A stretch of 64,000 nucleotides of DNA from Kryptolebias marmoratus (taxonomy: Eukaryota > Chordata > Actinopteri > Cyprinodontiformes > Rivulidae). Positions 29,031 through 41,900 of the stretch are shown here, one piece after another. The position numbers and the translations under genes were made by a program. Where the stretch lies: positions 19,402,296 to 19,466,295 of the forward strand of contig NC_051430.1 in NCBI RefSeq assembly GCF_001649575.2, read 5' to 3'. A model generated the notes under the pieces. The model saw only the letters and a program-made list of their open reading frames with translations. It was not told the origin of the DNA and made no database searches. The first letter of the stretch is position 1, and each line of letters opens with the position of its first letter.

Positions 29031-31629
29031 TTGAGCTCTTACTCAAGTCTTTTTGTGTTTTCTTGGTGGTTTTTTTTTTTTTTTTTCATGTTTTTAAAAC
29101 GGTTAATTGATGAGGTGTCCACATTTATTAAGACACGAGTACACAGAACACAGAACAAAACGATGACTAGATGGAGGGGAAGACTAAATATTTTCGTCTT
29201 GTCTTTTTGAGGTTATTTGTGAGGTCACCCTGTGTCCTGCATGGTGTTCTCCAATTTGCCACAATTTAAAAATACAGCACTGCTTTTGAGAAGGATTAAG
29301 AAAAAGAGAAAAAAATCTGCGGTCTGTTCGGACATTTTAGGACATAAAACCCTTTTAGTGTTTTATTTGTATTTAGAAATTTTGTGGTAACTAGGTATTA
29401 TAGTTGCTTTATAAAATATGAATCTAATAGAAGTTTTGAAGCCTGATAAGGTGAAAAGAGCTGTTAGATTTAATCATCAATGTTCCCTGATGTTTTTAGT
29501 ATCAGCACAGACTGCTTCTCTTATCATCACCACCAGGGGGCAGTACATAACTACTGCTCCTGGAGGCCTTCTCTGGGTACAGACCTTTTCAAAGAATGGA
29601 GGCCAGACCAGGTAAATTCTCACATTTGGAAGTTTATCTTTCTAAATTAAATCCATAATAAACTGCCACTGACCTTTATGTTGATTGAATATGCAATTCA
29701 AATTTACACAAAGTCAGATCAGCTGACTTCTGTGTAATGACGCCTTTGCTTTAGGTGGTAAACATTGTTCTCGTGTTATTTGATTATTTTCTGGGATTTA
29801 ATTGGTGACTGATTGCAATGCTGATTTAAGGACCAAGAAAACTAATCATTTGGAGCCATATAGAGCCAGTGTACGTTATATATATTTTTTAAACATTTGT
29901 CTCCATTGAATGGAGAGAGTATGTGCACCTCCAGAGCCGTCTCTATAACCCTGAAATCTTGCTGACAAAAGGAGAGGATAAGAAAAGAAGAAAAGGATGT
30001 TTTATTGCAGAATCAGTTGTAGAGAAGAAATAATAGAAATTCCAGTGAGTGGCAGGTGCTATTGTGGATTAAGTGCAGGAGCCTGCAGCAGCGAGGTCAA
30101 AAGTCAAAGTGTAGTTGAAAGGCCATCCCCAGCTTCCCCTTTGAGGCCACCCACAGAGCCACAGATACCAGAGCGGCGGGGCAAAGGAAGGACCTGAAGG
30201 AAATGGAAAACTACCTGACACGGTGAAGGTGGAGAAAATCATGGAGGCAGAGTCATCGCAGTGATGAGGAAGGTATCGGTAAGCATTAGAAAGTCCCTTC
30301 ACATGTTCCATATCCTTCCTGATGGGGCAAGAACACCATGTGGGGAAACTTCTCCAGAATGCCAACATTTAAACTGAAGGAACAAAAATAGCCGTGTCCT
30401 CGATGGAAACAAATAAATAACCAGGTTGGCTGCAGTTTCCTCAATGGGGTCTTCGATTGTAATGTTTTAGAAAAGCTGTTTGGTGAGATTCACTCAGACT
30501 CTGCTGGGCGTAAATACATGATCCACCCTGTTATTTCACCGAGACACAGGAATGTCCCTGAGAGGGTTTGTTGACACTTGTGACCGCTCAGATGTCGACA
30601 AAGAAAATTTGTCGGGGTTCATAAAGTTCCCTCTTTTGAAAACCGTGCGCCCCAGTGCTTTGAGATGTGGGTGCTTTATTTGACACTAAAATCAATTTCT
30701 GCTGAATTTAGTCTCCTTATCTTATTGGTGTTTAAGAAGCAAACCATTTCCCTGAATTGAATAGGAAAGCTATCAGCTGTTTCCTTTTGTTTTTAATCTC
30801 TTTCTTCATCATCTGGAGTCCATGAGATGCTCTTGTCCCTGTAGTTGTTGTGAAATGAAACAGCGGGCTCCATTCAGCAAGAAACTGTCTGCAATTAGTG
30901 CAATTATGCTGATTTTCACTTGTGTCCCATGCAGAACGGCGTTTTCGCTGCGCACGGAGATATCCACGGAAAATCGATGCAAAACAAAAAGCCATCAATC
31001 AACAAAGGCTCTGAATGAGTGAATGAATGGCTGAACTGCAGATAACACCAGGCACAATTTATAATGACAGCATTTACTCAGCTGGGATCGGCGTTGCAGT
31101 GGAGGGGCATCTCATCTAAAGCTTCACTGCGTAAATGGCGGTGGTGCACGTTAAGTATAGCTATATGTGACAGTATGAAGGGGATAAAAAGCTGAGTTCT
31201 GCTCATGTTAAAGGAAATAACAGATGACCATTTATCTTAATCCAATTTATCCACCTAATAACAGTCTGCACACTAAACAGTAAAATGTGATCAAAGTGAT
31301 TGTCTTATGGAGGATACGGTGTAACTTAGTCATTCATGTTTGCTGCTGTTTTGCAGTGGATAGTGAGTGAAGTGGAGGTCAAAGTTTACTCAACTTTACA
31401 TTGGTATGTCTATGTCAATACAGGCCCAGAGAGCGACAAAGCTTGTATTCAACAGCAAGCTCAGCAGTATCCAAAATGTCACCCGTCCACTTGGTAACTC
31501 GTGGACTTTTGGGAGTGAAATCCCAGTTTGTATCCGTCACACACAGGCAAACAAGTATGTCCCGGTAACTCTTTGAAAAATTGAAAACATACATACTGAA
31601 AACAAACTATACATACTGCTTTATTTTCC

Positions 31630-31960
31630 ATCAAGTCTTTGGTTCATTTTCCGTACCTGTGGGGAGCTGGGGCTTATCTACAGTGGTTAATGGGGGATAG
31701 ACAGCGTACGCCCTCTGCCAATCCATCTATATGTGCCAGGGGCCACACAGGGACGAACAACCAAACACACACATACACGCCCAGGGCAAAAGCAGCATTG
31801 CCACCGACGCTAAGATAAATGTTTTTGGTCTGTGGAAAGAAACGGAGGACCAGAAAACACCCACATGCATGGGGAGAACATGCAAACCCCACACAGAAAG
31901 CCCTGAAGTTTCAAACCTGAAACAACACAAACCAACGGTTCCACCGTGCAGACCTACCAT
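31630..31960 (-). mobile_element. tRNA-headed SINE-like dispersed repeat
   Basis: Read on the minus strand it starts with a tRNA-like head (GCACGGTGGAACC from 31950, and GGTTTGAAAC, a degenerate B box, at 31917-31908). The body, widely dispersed in fish genomes, follows; its hallmark on the plus strand is GGGGAGAACATGCAAACCCC at 31871-31890. The tail includes CCCTGTGTGGCCCCTGG, a GGATTGGC segment and CCCCAGCTCCCCACAGG. Ends are approximate and the copy is diverged; I recognise the family pattern but not its formal database name. Confidence 0.6.
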
Positions 31961-33179
31961 TTTGTCAGTAAAACGCTAAATCTGTAAATCAGTACATTTA
32001 CTACTTAATATGAATATGGAGGGGAAGGCACACAATAAAGATATTTTTCTTCTAATACTTCTGAGGCCTGTTGTATTGTAGATATAGTCACACAGATGGG
32101 ATTATGTTAATTTAGAGTGCCACTGCACAAGTGTTGAAGCGTCCTTATTACTATTCTGCTCATTTATTAATTTTTTGGTCCTGTGTCTTGTCACACAGTT
32201 TGAAATAAAACGAGCAAATTATACGTCAAGCGTGTGGCTCAGTTGGGAATTGTGAGTTTTGACTTTCGGTAGTGCTGCGCTGCATAACGTGGACAAAAGT
32301 CTCAAAAAACTGTGAGAAATCAAATAATGGAGATCAATGGGATCTTGGCAAAACACAAGAAAACCCAGCCCTCTTTGGAGCAGACTTTACAGCAGTGACG
32401 TCATTCAAAGTTCAAGCAAGTTGGACGTTACATGACTGCAGTGGGATTTTGATATCTTAAAAAAATATCTTTTACACAATCACAGTTTAAGTTGAATGAT
32501 TTTTACAGATTTTCTCCACAGAGTGTTCAACTGATAGTTGATAATGACACACTAACTTTATGAACTGTCTAAAATTTTCGACTCTCTTGCAAACAAACTC
32601 GTCTTCCTCCTAAATTTTTCCTTTTGGTACATAAACACAAGTATACATCAAAATGTAGGGATGTTTGTCTTCTTTCACACATTGTGTTTCTCACCGTTAT
32701 AGAACTTACAGGTTTTTCTCAAATCTCCTGAAACTACAGAGTGTGCACATTCAAGCTTCAATAAACTTCAATTATATTTGTGCTCAAAATATTCACTTCA
32801 GAACAAAGTGAAGATTCTTTTTTTTTTACTTGTCATATATGCAACATAAAACACTATAGAAATATAAGAATTTATATGTGTGCCCATCAGAGACTTCTGC
32901 TGCTCATGGTATAAAAATCTTTGAGATTTGACTTGTAGTTTTTGGGCAGCGACGGTTTGTTTGAGGCTTACTTTTCAGTCCGCCTCTCACTGTCGTGACA
33001 GTCAGGGAGTGAGAGGCGCAGGAGTGTGATTACCACGGTGACCTTAATGAGCCACTGGCAGCAGGTTTAACACTTCATTTGATCTTTACACATCTTATGC
33101 GTTTTCTTTTTTTTTTTATTACAAATTTTGGGCACCCTTTAAAAGTTCTCCAGAAATGTCCTGGTTGAGGATATTAATG

Positions 33180-33400
33180 GGCAGATTTTTGGGGCCAGAG
33201 AAACTGGTGGAATTCGTGTTTTATCACAGAAAGACACAAAACACAGACCAGAAAAAGACAAAATTACATATAAAATTGACAAAATAGACAGAAAAAAGTT
33301 AAGGCACAAAACAACATACCAACCTAAAATGACCAGTACACAAAGTAGATAAATAGAATTAAACAAAACAATGACAAACAATATTTGCAGTGTTTGATTC
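33180..33400. repeat. A-rich degenerate tandem repeat
   Basis: Many imperfect units of the ACAAAA-GAC type, such as AAGACACAAAACACAGACC and GACAAAATAGACAG, run through this stretch. Similar A-rich arrays lie at about 36570-36830. The unit is too diverged to define by eye. Confidence 0.4.
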
Positions 33401-33589
33401 ATCCCGTCTTTTTGACAAAATAATTAAATATATTGCATCAAGTGGGATTAAAACTTGCTTAACTCAAAAAGGTTTCCATGAAGGAAGTCCTGTAAAGTGG
33501 CCCCAGCGTGTGGAAGTCTGACCCCCTCCCCTTGTAGGAGCTGTCTGGCGGATCGGTGTTGTGCCAAAAAAAGCACCCCCTGTTTTTTC

Positions 33590-34237
33590 TCCCCCCTCTC
33601 TCCTTTCGGGCACAACACCGGGCGGCATGCGCGCGCGACACGGACCCAAACGGGGTGTTTTTAAGACCCAGCGGAGCTCGGGAGGGAAACCCCGCGGCTT
33701 TAGTTGTTTCTACTCTCCGGAGTGTCAGCTAGTTATTTGTGGGGAGGGCGCTGTAGCCATTTCGCCACATAAAAAAAGAAAGCATGATGAGCTGAGCGGC
33801 CGACATCCGAGTTGTTGGTTTGAAACAGGAGGGGAAAAAAAAACAGATTTGAGGAGCTCCGCGCGCGCGCACCGGCAGCACGCGAACACGCACGGCGCAC
33901 AGGCGCGCACACACTTCCTCCTCGTCCTCCGTGGACAAAAAAAAAGGAGAGAGAGAGAGAGAGCACACGAACTTCCAACTCTCCCATGTGGAAAGCAGAG
34001 GTTTGGAGATAAGGTGTATTAGTCCTCTCCGGAGCTCTCCCTCCCCTCCGCCACTCTCGGCGCTTTTGTTTTATTTTATTTATTTTTTTGTTCTTATTCT
34101 TTGCCCGGATATTTGCGTGTCTATGAGCGTCTCTCTTGGCGAGAAGAGAAGTTTGGTTGTTCGCCTGGTCGGCTGAGGAGAAGAAGCAGAAGGGAGGAGG
34201 AGAAGAAGAAGAGTCTGGTTGAAAAAGTAAAGGGAAG
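33590..34237 (+). promoter_or_regulatory. pcsk5 CpG-rich promoter and 5' UTR
   Basis: GC/CpG density jumps from about 33600 and stays high into the first exon (GCGCGCGC runs at 33629 and 33862; a GA repeat at about 33946-33963). No TATA box stands out, fitting a CpG-island promoter of a broadly expressed gene. Several ATGs precede the start codon; whether they are transcribed depends on the unknown start site. Confidence 0.55.
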
Positions 34238-34417
34238 ATGGTCCAGAACGCCGCTTGGAGACGCAGCTTTCTGTGCGTCCTGGCGCTCAGTCTCGGCTTC
34301 GCGTCCCCGCCGTGCAAAGCTCGGATTTACACCAACCACTGGGCGGTCAGGATAGCCGGGGGACCCGAGGTGGCCGAGCAGATCGCGCAGAAATATGGCT
34401 ACAGGAACATGGGACAG
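34238..34417 (+). CDS. pcsk5: pcsk5 exon 1: signal peptide and start of propeptide
   Basis: Codes [20 protein letters not shown] and continues to a likely cleavage before RIYTNHWAV, then the propeptide to NMGQ. The ATG follows a purine-rich leader (GGGAAGATGG) and is the only one giving the signal peptide. Confidence 0.93.
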
Positions 34418-35882
34418 GTAAGCCGCCTCTGTTGCCAAAAGTTGCTCCGCATTTGTGCTCGTTTTGTCTGTCTCCCCATGCCCCCCCCAACCAACCCCTT
34501 CGCCTGTCCGCCCTCCCGCCGCCGGTCAGGACTTTCGACCTGACCTGAGCCCGCGGACCTGCTCCTCCTGGGGGGGAACAAAGACCTAGGAGCAGGATGG
34601 CACAACAGGTGCCTCTCTCTCCTCTGGGTTTGCACGGAGACACTTAGGGACACGGTGAACTCCCTGTCAGCCTCGCGCTCACAGCTGCCCCCCCCCCCTT
34701 TCTCCCCATGTTTCGGCTTGTCTCAACCAGTGCTGCTGTGTGTTCTGCTCTGGGACATCTGAAGTCACAGTGAGGCAGATTCTGCTCTTATCACAGGTTC
34801 TGTTAGCAACAAAGAATGACACTCTCTCCTAGTGCATCTATACTTTCAGTTACATGATTTAATTCAGGAACTTTAGCTAAATTCACCCCCTTGTAGTTAG
34901 AAAACATGTAAAAAATTAATTCCTCAACAGATGCTCACTTTCCCCAGATTTGACTAATTGTAGGAGCCAGGCTATTTTTCTGCTTGAGGGATGATGAAGC
35001 ACCTCTTACCTGAAAGATTGTAAAATAAATGAGTCATATTCCCAAAAAAAGTTACTTTCATTTTAGCCTGTGAGTAGATCTTCGGCCACACAAGGCTCTG
35101 CAGTATTCATGAGATTTGGCACCTCCGGCTAAAAGTGGAGGACTTTGCCTTTAATGCTTGAAGAGAAATTTCTTTCAATTTACCAATTTACCAATGCTTT
35201 TCCTGGAAATATGTTGTGTCAAAGTTAACAGAGTGGTCATCCCCTTAAAAGAAAAGAACCACATGAATATAGACCCCCCCCCCACCACCACCACCACCAA
35301 CACACACACACACACTCACTCAAGTACAACCAATATACATGGGTAGTTCATGCCTGCACTTGCCAGCGTTCAGTGTGCAGACAGCTCCGAACATAGAGAG
35401 GGAGGGGGCATTCTGACAGGTTGTTGTGGGGTAGCCTAGTCAACAGCTATTGAACCCCCTCCAGCCCCCCCGCCCTTCCATTTCCACCTTATCCAGCCTG
35501 CCCACCCACCGTACTCCCCCCAGAGAGCAGGCCTTAATGGCCTCGTTTATCCCCTCCCTTTGACAGCAGCTAATGTGTGGGACCCCCCCCCNNNNNNNNN
35601 NNNNNNNNNNNNNNNNNNNNNNNNNNNNNNNNNNNNNNNNNNNNNNNNNNNNNNNNNNNNNNNNNNNNNNNNNNNNNNNNNNNNNNNNNNNNNNNNNNNN
35701 NNNNNNNNNNNNNNNNNNNNNNNNNNNNNNNNNNNNNNNNNNNNNNNNNNNNNNNNNNNNNNNNNNNNNNNNNNNNNNNNNNNNNNNNNNNNNNNNNNNN
35801 NNNNNNNNNNNNNNNNNNNNNNNNNNNNNNNNNNNNNNNNNNNNNNNNNNNNNNNNNNNNNNNNNNNNNNNNNNNNNNNNNN

Positions 35883-35917
<35 letters not shown>

Positions 35918-38900
35918 CGCACACCCTGCTAATCAGTGCAACACTTATGCATAAACTATTTTGGAGTAATGGCTGTCCGATGTTGAGTTTATTTTTTGCT
36001 TAATTTAACTTTGTTTCCCTCCTGAACACGAGACGAGAAGATTTTCTTAAATGTGAAAGGAATCAAAGTGAGAGAAAGGGGGGGATGTGAGGAAAATGAT
36101 GCCGAACAGGGACAATATAGTCTTCTTGACAGGGTTGGGAAAAGGAAAATTGGACAAAGATGAGCACACACTGAGAGATGGTAGAATGAGGGAGTGAAAG
36201 AAGGGACGATAGATGGATGGATGGATGAAAAGAGTTGGCATGGAGTGCAAGAGCACCTCGTTGGGGAATTCTGGGTAATCCTCTTAACCATGGAGCCCCC
36301 TTCTCAAACTAAGACACTGGCCCAAATTGAGTCTAAATCAGCTGACGAGGCCCCAGACGTTGGTATCTGTCCAAATTGGTGTTTTTGAAGGGATGGGAGA
36401 GGATGTGGAACGCATTGAGAGCTACTGGTCATAATCTGGAGCCAGACATGGATGGGAGACACTTGGATCAATAACAATTTAGGAGATTATTTGTTGATGA
36501 TTGATGCGTCTTTGTTTTCTGAAGAGTTACATTATCCGTGTCAAGCTAAACGTACAAGGTTTGGGTGAAAGACGCAATCAAATTCAAGAAAAAAAAGCTA
36601 CAAAAAAATGCAGAGAGTTTACAGAAGTCCAAGCAAAAATGAAGCGTTTCACAAAATGTGACTTAATGATCCAAAACACAACAGCAGCAAAAGTAAAAAT
36701 ATGCAACATTTTGGACATCAAAACAACAAGAAGATTGAACCCCAACAACAAGAAGAGCATTTTAGAAACAAGAAATAAAAAAATAGATATTAAAAGAAAA
36801 CAGCACAAAACTGTAAAAATAGTGTTCTTAGGTTGATTATTTTCCTAAAAGGCTTTTTTTGTTGTTTTATTGTCTTCTTGTGTTTTCAGATGCTTTAGTT
36901 TCTGAAATGTTGTTTTTGTGGATTGTTGTCCAACTTCTTAAAAAGTTATATTCTCTGTTTTCTTGTTTCACACCTAAGGCCCATCGTTGTCATCTTAAGC
37001 AACTCCATGTCACATGGCTGCAGACAGTATTTGCAAGGTTTTGCAAAAAAGTTGAAAATACATTTTGCAAACCACGCACTTTTCTTTCGACACTTTCTTT
37101 TGTAGATGCAGTGTCTTGTGGCTTTCCTTGTCCTGTTGTTTGATAAAACCTGAACCTCTAGTTTGGTAATCTTAGCCTTTAAATAATACTTTATTTTGAG
37201 GAAATAAAACAGTCAGTTTTCTAAAGATGACATGAAAGTTTAATCAATCCGGTGGGAAAGTAACAGAGAAACAAAACATCCTGAACTGATGATATACAAG
37301 TCTGTGTCAGAGCCATTCAGCTTCCACAAATTTCCACTTAACCAGTTTCCTTGCAGAAGTTGTAATTCACTTTGCGGATTGTTGCATTTGGATAACATCT
37401 GCTGACCGTAAAAGCCCCCACAAATGTCTGTGATCACACGTGCTCATAACTACGATAACAGCGCCAGCTCCTTCTTGTGCTGTGATCAAGGATCAAAGGT
37501 GGGAGATAAAGACATTTTGAAGCTGTGCTAAAGGTTGTAAAAAGCAAAAACTATCTTGCTTTCTTCACTTATCGGTGTGTATGTTGACGAATTTGTGTTT
37601 GAATATGAGTTGAAAGCTGATCAAGCGGGTTCTGTGACGGTGGATCAGTGATGCGCCACGGGACTCCTGGCAGCCATGACAGTTTGATCATCTGAGGGAT
37701 TGAATGGTCTTAATCAATTATTAAAACTAATCACCGTCCAGCAGCTTACTGTCTGTCTGTGGGTGTTTGTCCTCGTTTTCTCGCTGTTGTGGAAAGTCTT
37801 TGATTGTGTTTCTGGGCTTGTCTGACTTCCAGTCTTTATCTCTTTTAGTTGCACTTTTTTCTCCCCACATTTAGTCTTCCTGTTCTAGTTTTAAGAAACG
37901 CAAGAAAAATCTTTTGAAGTACTTGTAAAAAGTCCAACTTGTGGTGGTCACTCAATAATTCATTATTTGGATAAGTAACTATATTTTTGTATTATGGTGC
38001 CATGTGCATTCTTTTGTTTATTCTTTTGGATGTTTAAGTATTATAGTCATTATTCCTGAAAGCACTCGATCAGACTTATTGTACATTTACTTTGTAGCAT
38101 AACATCAAATGTACAGTAATGTGGTCATAATGAGAAATAAAGATCTCCAGCTACGAAACAGGAAAGGGGCTCCGCGGTGGATGCTCTGTCCCACACCAAG
38201 CTGCTACCTTTACATTGTGAAATGAAATTTGGATGTGAAGACACAGACAAAATAACTCCACAACTGCATCCTGAAAACCAGCATCTCTATAAGTCCTGAC
38301 CAGTAACAGTTTTAGGATGGTGTTACACAAGAAAAAAAGGTAATAATGCTAACAGTTTATTTAAATCTATTTGCATATTTTGCAGATTGGGGAGCTCAAA
38401 GACCACTATCACTTTTACCACAGTCGGACTATCAAGAGATCAACTTTGTCCAGCCGTGGTCGCCATAGTTTCATCTCCATGGAGCCCAAGGTGAGCCTTT
38501 TTGTATAGCTTTGAAAACAGTTGTGTTCCTACTGCAGTTACTGATTGTTTTATTGGTTTTTATCACTGGATTTAATGGCACGGTTCTACCACAATGACTC
38601 AGTGAGCATTACCTGACTCATGTATGATATCATGTGATTAAACTGGCATTCGGAGCCACAGTAGATGGAACTCCATCTGTTAATGATGATCACAAGCAGC
38701 TGTTATTCTTGTAAAAGCAGGTGGTCCTTGAGTTTTGATGGTTTCATTAAAAATCAGTATGTGTGGGCATTTTTTAAAAAAAACATGCTTTTGGCAGATT
38801 GCCTCTGAAGCATTTCTAGCAAAGGCCATTTCAAATAAAAAATATTTATTTTTTTCTTTATGTATGTTCAGGTTTTTGCATGCAGGCTAGCTGGCCAGAA

Positions 38901-41900
38901 AAAGTCCTGGTTACAAAGTGACTGTTGTACTATTTACTGTGTAATCTAATCAATTCTGTGTACTGGAAAACACTTTCCGGAGGAGGTGACACAACACCAC
39001 TTTACTGATCTCCACATTAAAAATCAGATCTGTCAAAAAGGGGTTATTGCAAGAACACTTTTGTCACTTTTTATTTACTTATTCTATATCATTGCATTAT
39101 GTTTTGGACGGGTATTCTCATATCTTGGGAATTTACAAAGCTAAAAACGTTAGCTTCGATATATTAAAAAGTGCAGATTTACATACATAAATACAACTAC
39201 TGCAGACAAAAGTTCTCAAACTCCTCTCCATGCTTTTTCATAACCTCTAAAGGGATAGCCTGGAATAATTTGTTCCTTGTGAAGGGGAGTTTTTTGGCGT
39301 TAGTATCAGCAGTCAGTAATTCACCTGCGTTAGATAGAAGTCAGAAAGATCTCAGCTTAGAGAACCAGGCTGGAATTCTAATAGGGTATTCAAGCTAACA
39401 ACTAGTTAGTCTGGGGATTGTTTTAGCATTAATTCATGCCATCTGAAGCAACTCAAAGTTAAAAACTTTCATAGTGGATTAATGGAAATGCTCATTTTAA
39501 AAACTTTTACACAGCATCACCTTTAATCAAACAGCTGTTTACAGTGAAAAATAGTTGAGCTGGTTTTTGGGCTGCACATGATACAAAAGAAATGCAAAAA
39601 CCCCACACCCAGCTGAACTGAGTAGTTCTGCTGTTGGATATTTGCTTTTCAATTGGCCCCAGTCTGAGTAGCTGTCAAAGACTGTAGACCTCCGATGAAA
39701 ACCCGGAAGTTGAAGCTGGAATGGTCCCAAGTCCTGCCCTCTCCATGTGAATTAACGGGACACTGCCTTTGTTAGGAAACAAAAATACACCTCAGTTTTG
39801 TTTTCCTCCCATTGTTGAGTCTTGTTGATTCATGCAGTCCTCACCTTGCTGCTGTGTTTTCAAATATGAATTTTTCTGTTATGTTTACTTGTAATTTATT
39901 TCCTGCTTAAAAGTAAGCTCATGCAACACTATGACATCAATGTCCTTGAGTTGAATAGTCGCAGATTTGGTACAGGCGTCTCAAACCCACCTGAATTTTG
40001 TCGTAGTCGTCTCCATCTCATCTCAAGAGCTCTGGAGCTGCATTTTGACCCCTTCACGATAGCTCTCTCCTGACAGAAAATATCTGAGGCAAATGTCCAA
40101 GTCTATAAAAACATGCTAATGATAAATAATAATAATTAGAACACCGGTCCAAATCTTCCTTTGTACATCCTATAAGTTAAATCGGCTACCAAGATGGATG
40201 CAAACAGTCAGTGAGACTGTGGTGGAAAATTCTCCTATTTTCCACAACTTTGAGTCTCCAACAGCCGCCGCTCCGTGAGACACCACCTTAAGGCTTCTGC
40301 CACCTGTTAAAAGTAGTGTCAGTCAGTCAGGCAGCGACGATGGTTATGTTAATGTTCCTCCTGACTTTTTTCAGACACACCAGTGAGAACAGCAGAGGCA
40401 GCCACAGTTAGGGGGAAATATTTGCCATTTCTGCAAGATTGATAAGTAAATAAAGTGTGACATATCTCCAATGACATATCTCACATCATGTTATATTGTT
40501 GTAACATTATACATCAGTGATTGGTGTAGTTTTTGTAAAGCAAACCTTCAGTGAATGTTGAAATATAACATTTTAACATGTTTAAACCTGCTGAACAGCA
40601 AATTTTGTTTATTTGCACAACTGTAGCACTGTAGTTGATATCAACTTAAAATAAAATATTTACATTTGTGTTATATTTAAATAATCTTTATTCTCTGGTA
40701 TTCAAGATGATTTTTTTTTTCCTGGCTGTATTTCCTCCTGAATGTGATCTCTATTTATCTCTATTCTTCCAGGTTTTAGTGATACATTGGACAGTTTCCA
40801 ATCAAATTTCACTTTAACTTGTTGTAATCACAAAAATACTCATTTAGAATGGGTCCTTTATCCATTTGCTCAGGTGAAAAAGCAGAAGCTTCAGGGGCAG
40901 CTTCAAATGCTTTATAGTATAATTTCATCTTTATTTTTCTTGTGCAGCATTTTGGACAACCGGAACATGTTTTTGAAAAAGAGGATATGGGTTAACCCTG
41001 GTTTGAGCAAGAGTTTGAACAAATAACTCATGTTCTTGTCCTCCTGACTGCTCTTTTTTTTGATTGACCAGGACATCATGCCCTGGCTGCATTGTAAACA
41101 AAGTCTCACTTTCTAAACTTTACAAAAATACTCTGGGATCATTGCTAAATCCAACCAGGTGGATATTTAATAAAAGCACACAGTGCATCTGTTGTCATTG
41201 TTGGACTTACCTCTGTATGCCATGTCTTGATGTTTGCATTAAGAGTTATGAAGTAAATTACTTAAAATTGTCTTTGATGATGAGGCTTTTTGTGGAAATT
41301 ATGAATTCTTGATGTGTTTTTTTTCCTTTATCATCCTGTGATCTCAGACTTGTTTATGTTTGCCTTTTTATTGAAGACGATCATCATACTAACTGTGATT
41401 CAGAGAAAACCAGATGCACAAATGCATCCTGATCCCTGACGAATGATAATGAATGCATCAGAGCAATTTCTAAAAAGAGAATGAAATGGATAGAAGTGAA
41501 CAGGATTAGTAAGTTAAAGAAACACCACATGTCACCCTGTGTTATTCATTTATTGCTTTTTGTCTCATGGTGTTCTTTTCTTCTGTGGTTCGCATTTCTT
41601 TTACCTTGACCTGTCTTCTCTATTTCTTTTGATTTGCTCTTTCCTTGTTTCTTCACTCATTCTTGCTTTAAGCGCACGCATCTCTCTCTCCGTGTCTTTG
41701 GTTCTCTTGCCCTCTTGTGCCTGACACTGTGCCCTGATGGAGGAAGGTTTGTTGCTTGATGCCAGCAGGCCGAGAGTGTGAGATTTCAGAAGATCGGACC
41801 AAAGAGAGGAGGTGGAATGAGAGAAAACAGGAAAGTGAGCTATTACAGCTAAAGAAGGATCAGGAGGAAAAGGAGAAATGAATTAGGAAAACCAAATAAA

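Larger units (their letters stand above)
29031..33440. other. intergenic spacer, ubap2 to pcsk5
   Basis: No gene recognised. It holds one tRNA-headed dispersed repeat (about 31630-31960), an A-rich degenerate repeat (about 33180-33400), and non-repetitive sequence around 30450-31130 with paired GCAATTA sites, which could be regulatory. Confidence 0.55.
34418..38385 (+). other. pcsk5 intron 1
   Basis: About 4 kb, including the assembly gap. It holds a C-run/(CCA)n/(CA)n patch at about 35274-35316, short GATG repeats near 36210-36226 and an A-rich array at about 36570-36830. No additional exon is recognised. Confidence 0.6.

Noticed and set aside
33733..34317. 194-codon minus-strand open frame opposite the pcsk5 first exon
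   Set aside because: Shadow of the CpG-rich promoter and signal-peptide exon; composition is low-complexity and no domain is visible.
35440..36003. Several open frames crossing the N run
   Set aside because: They only exist because N was translated as X; flanks are microsatellite dipeptides.
39440..39780. Stretch reminiscent of a dispersed fish repeat (near TCCATGTGAATTAACGGGAC)
   Set aside because: Only a vague resemblance; no boundaries, terminal repeats or pol III boxes could be defined.
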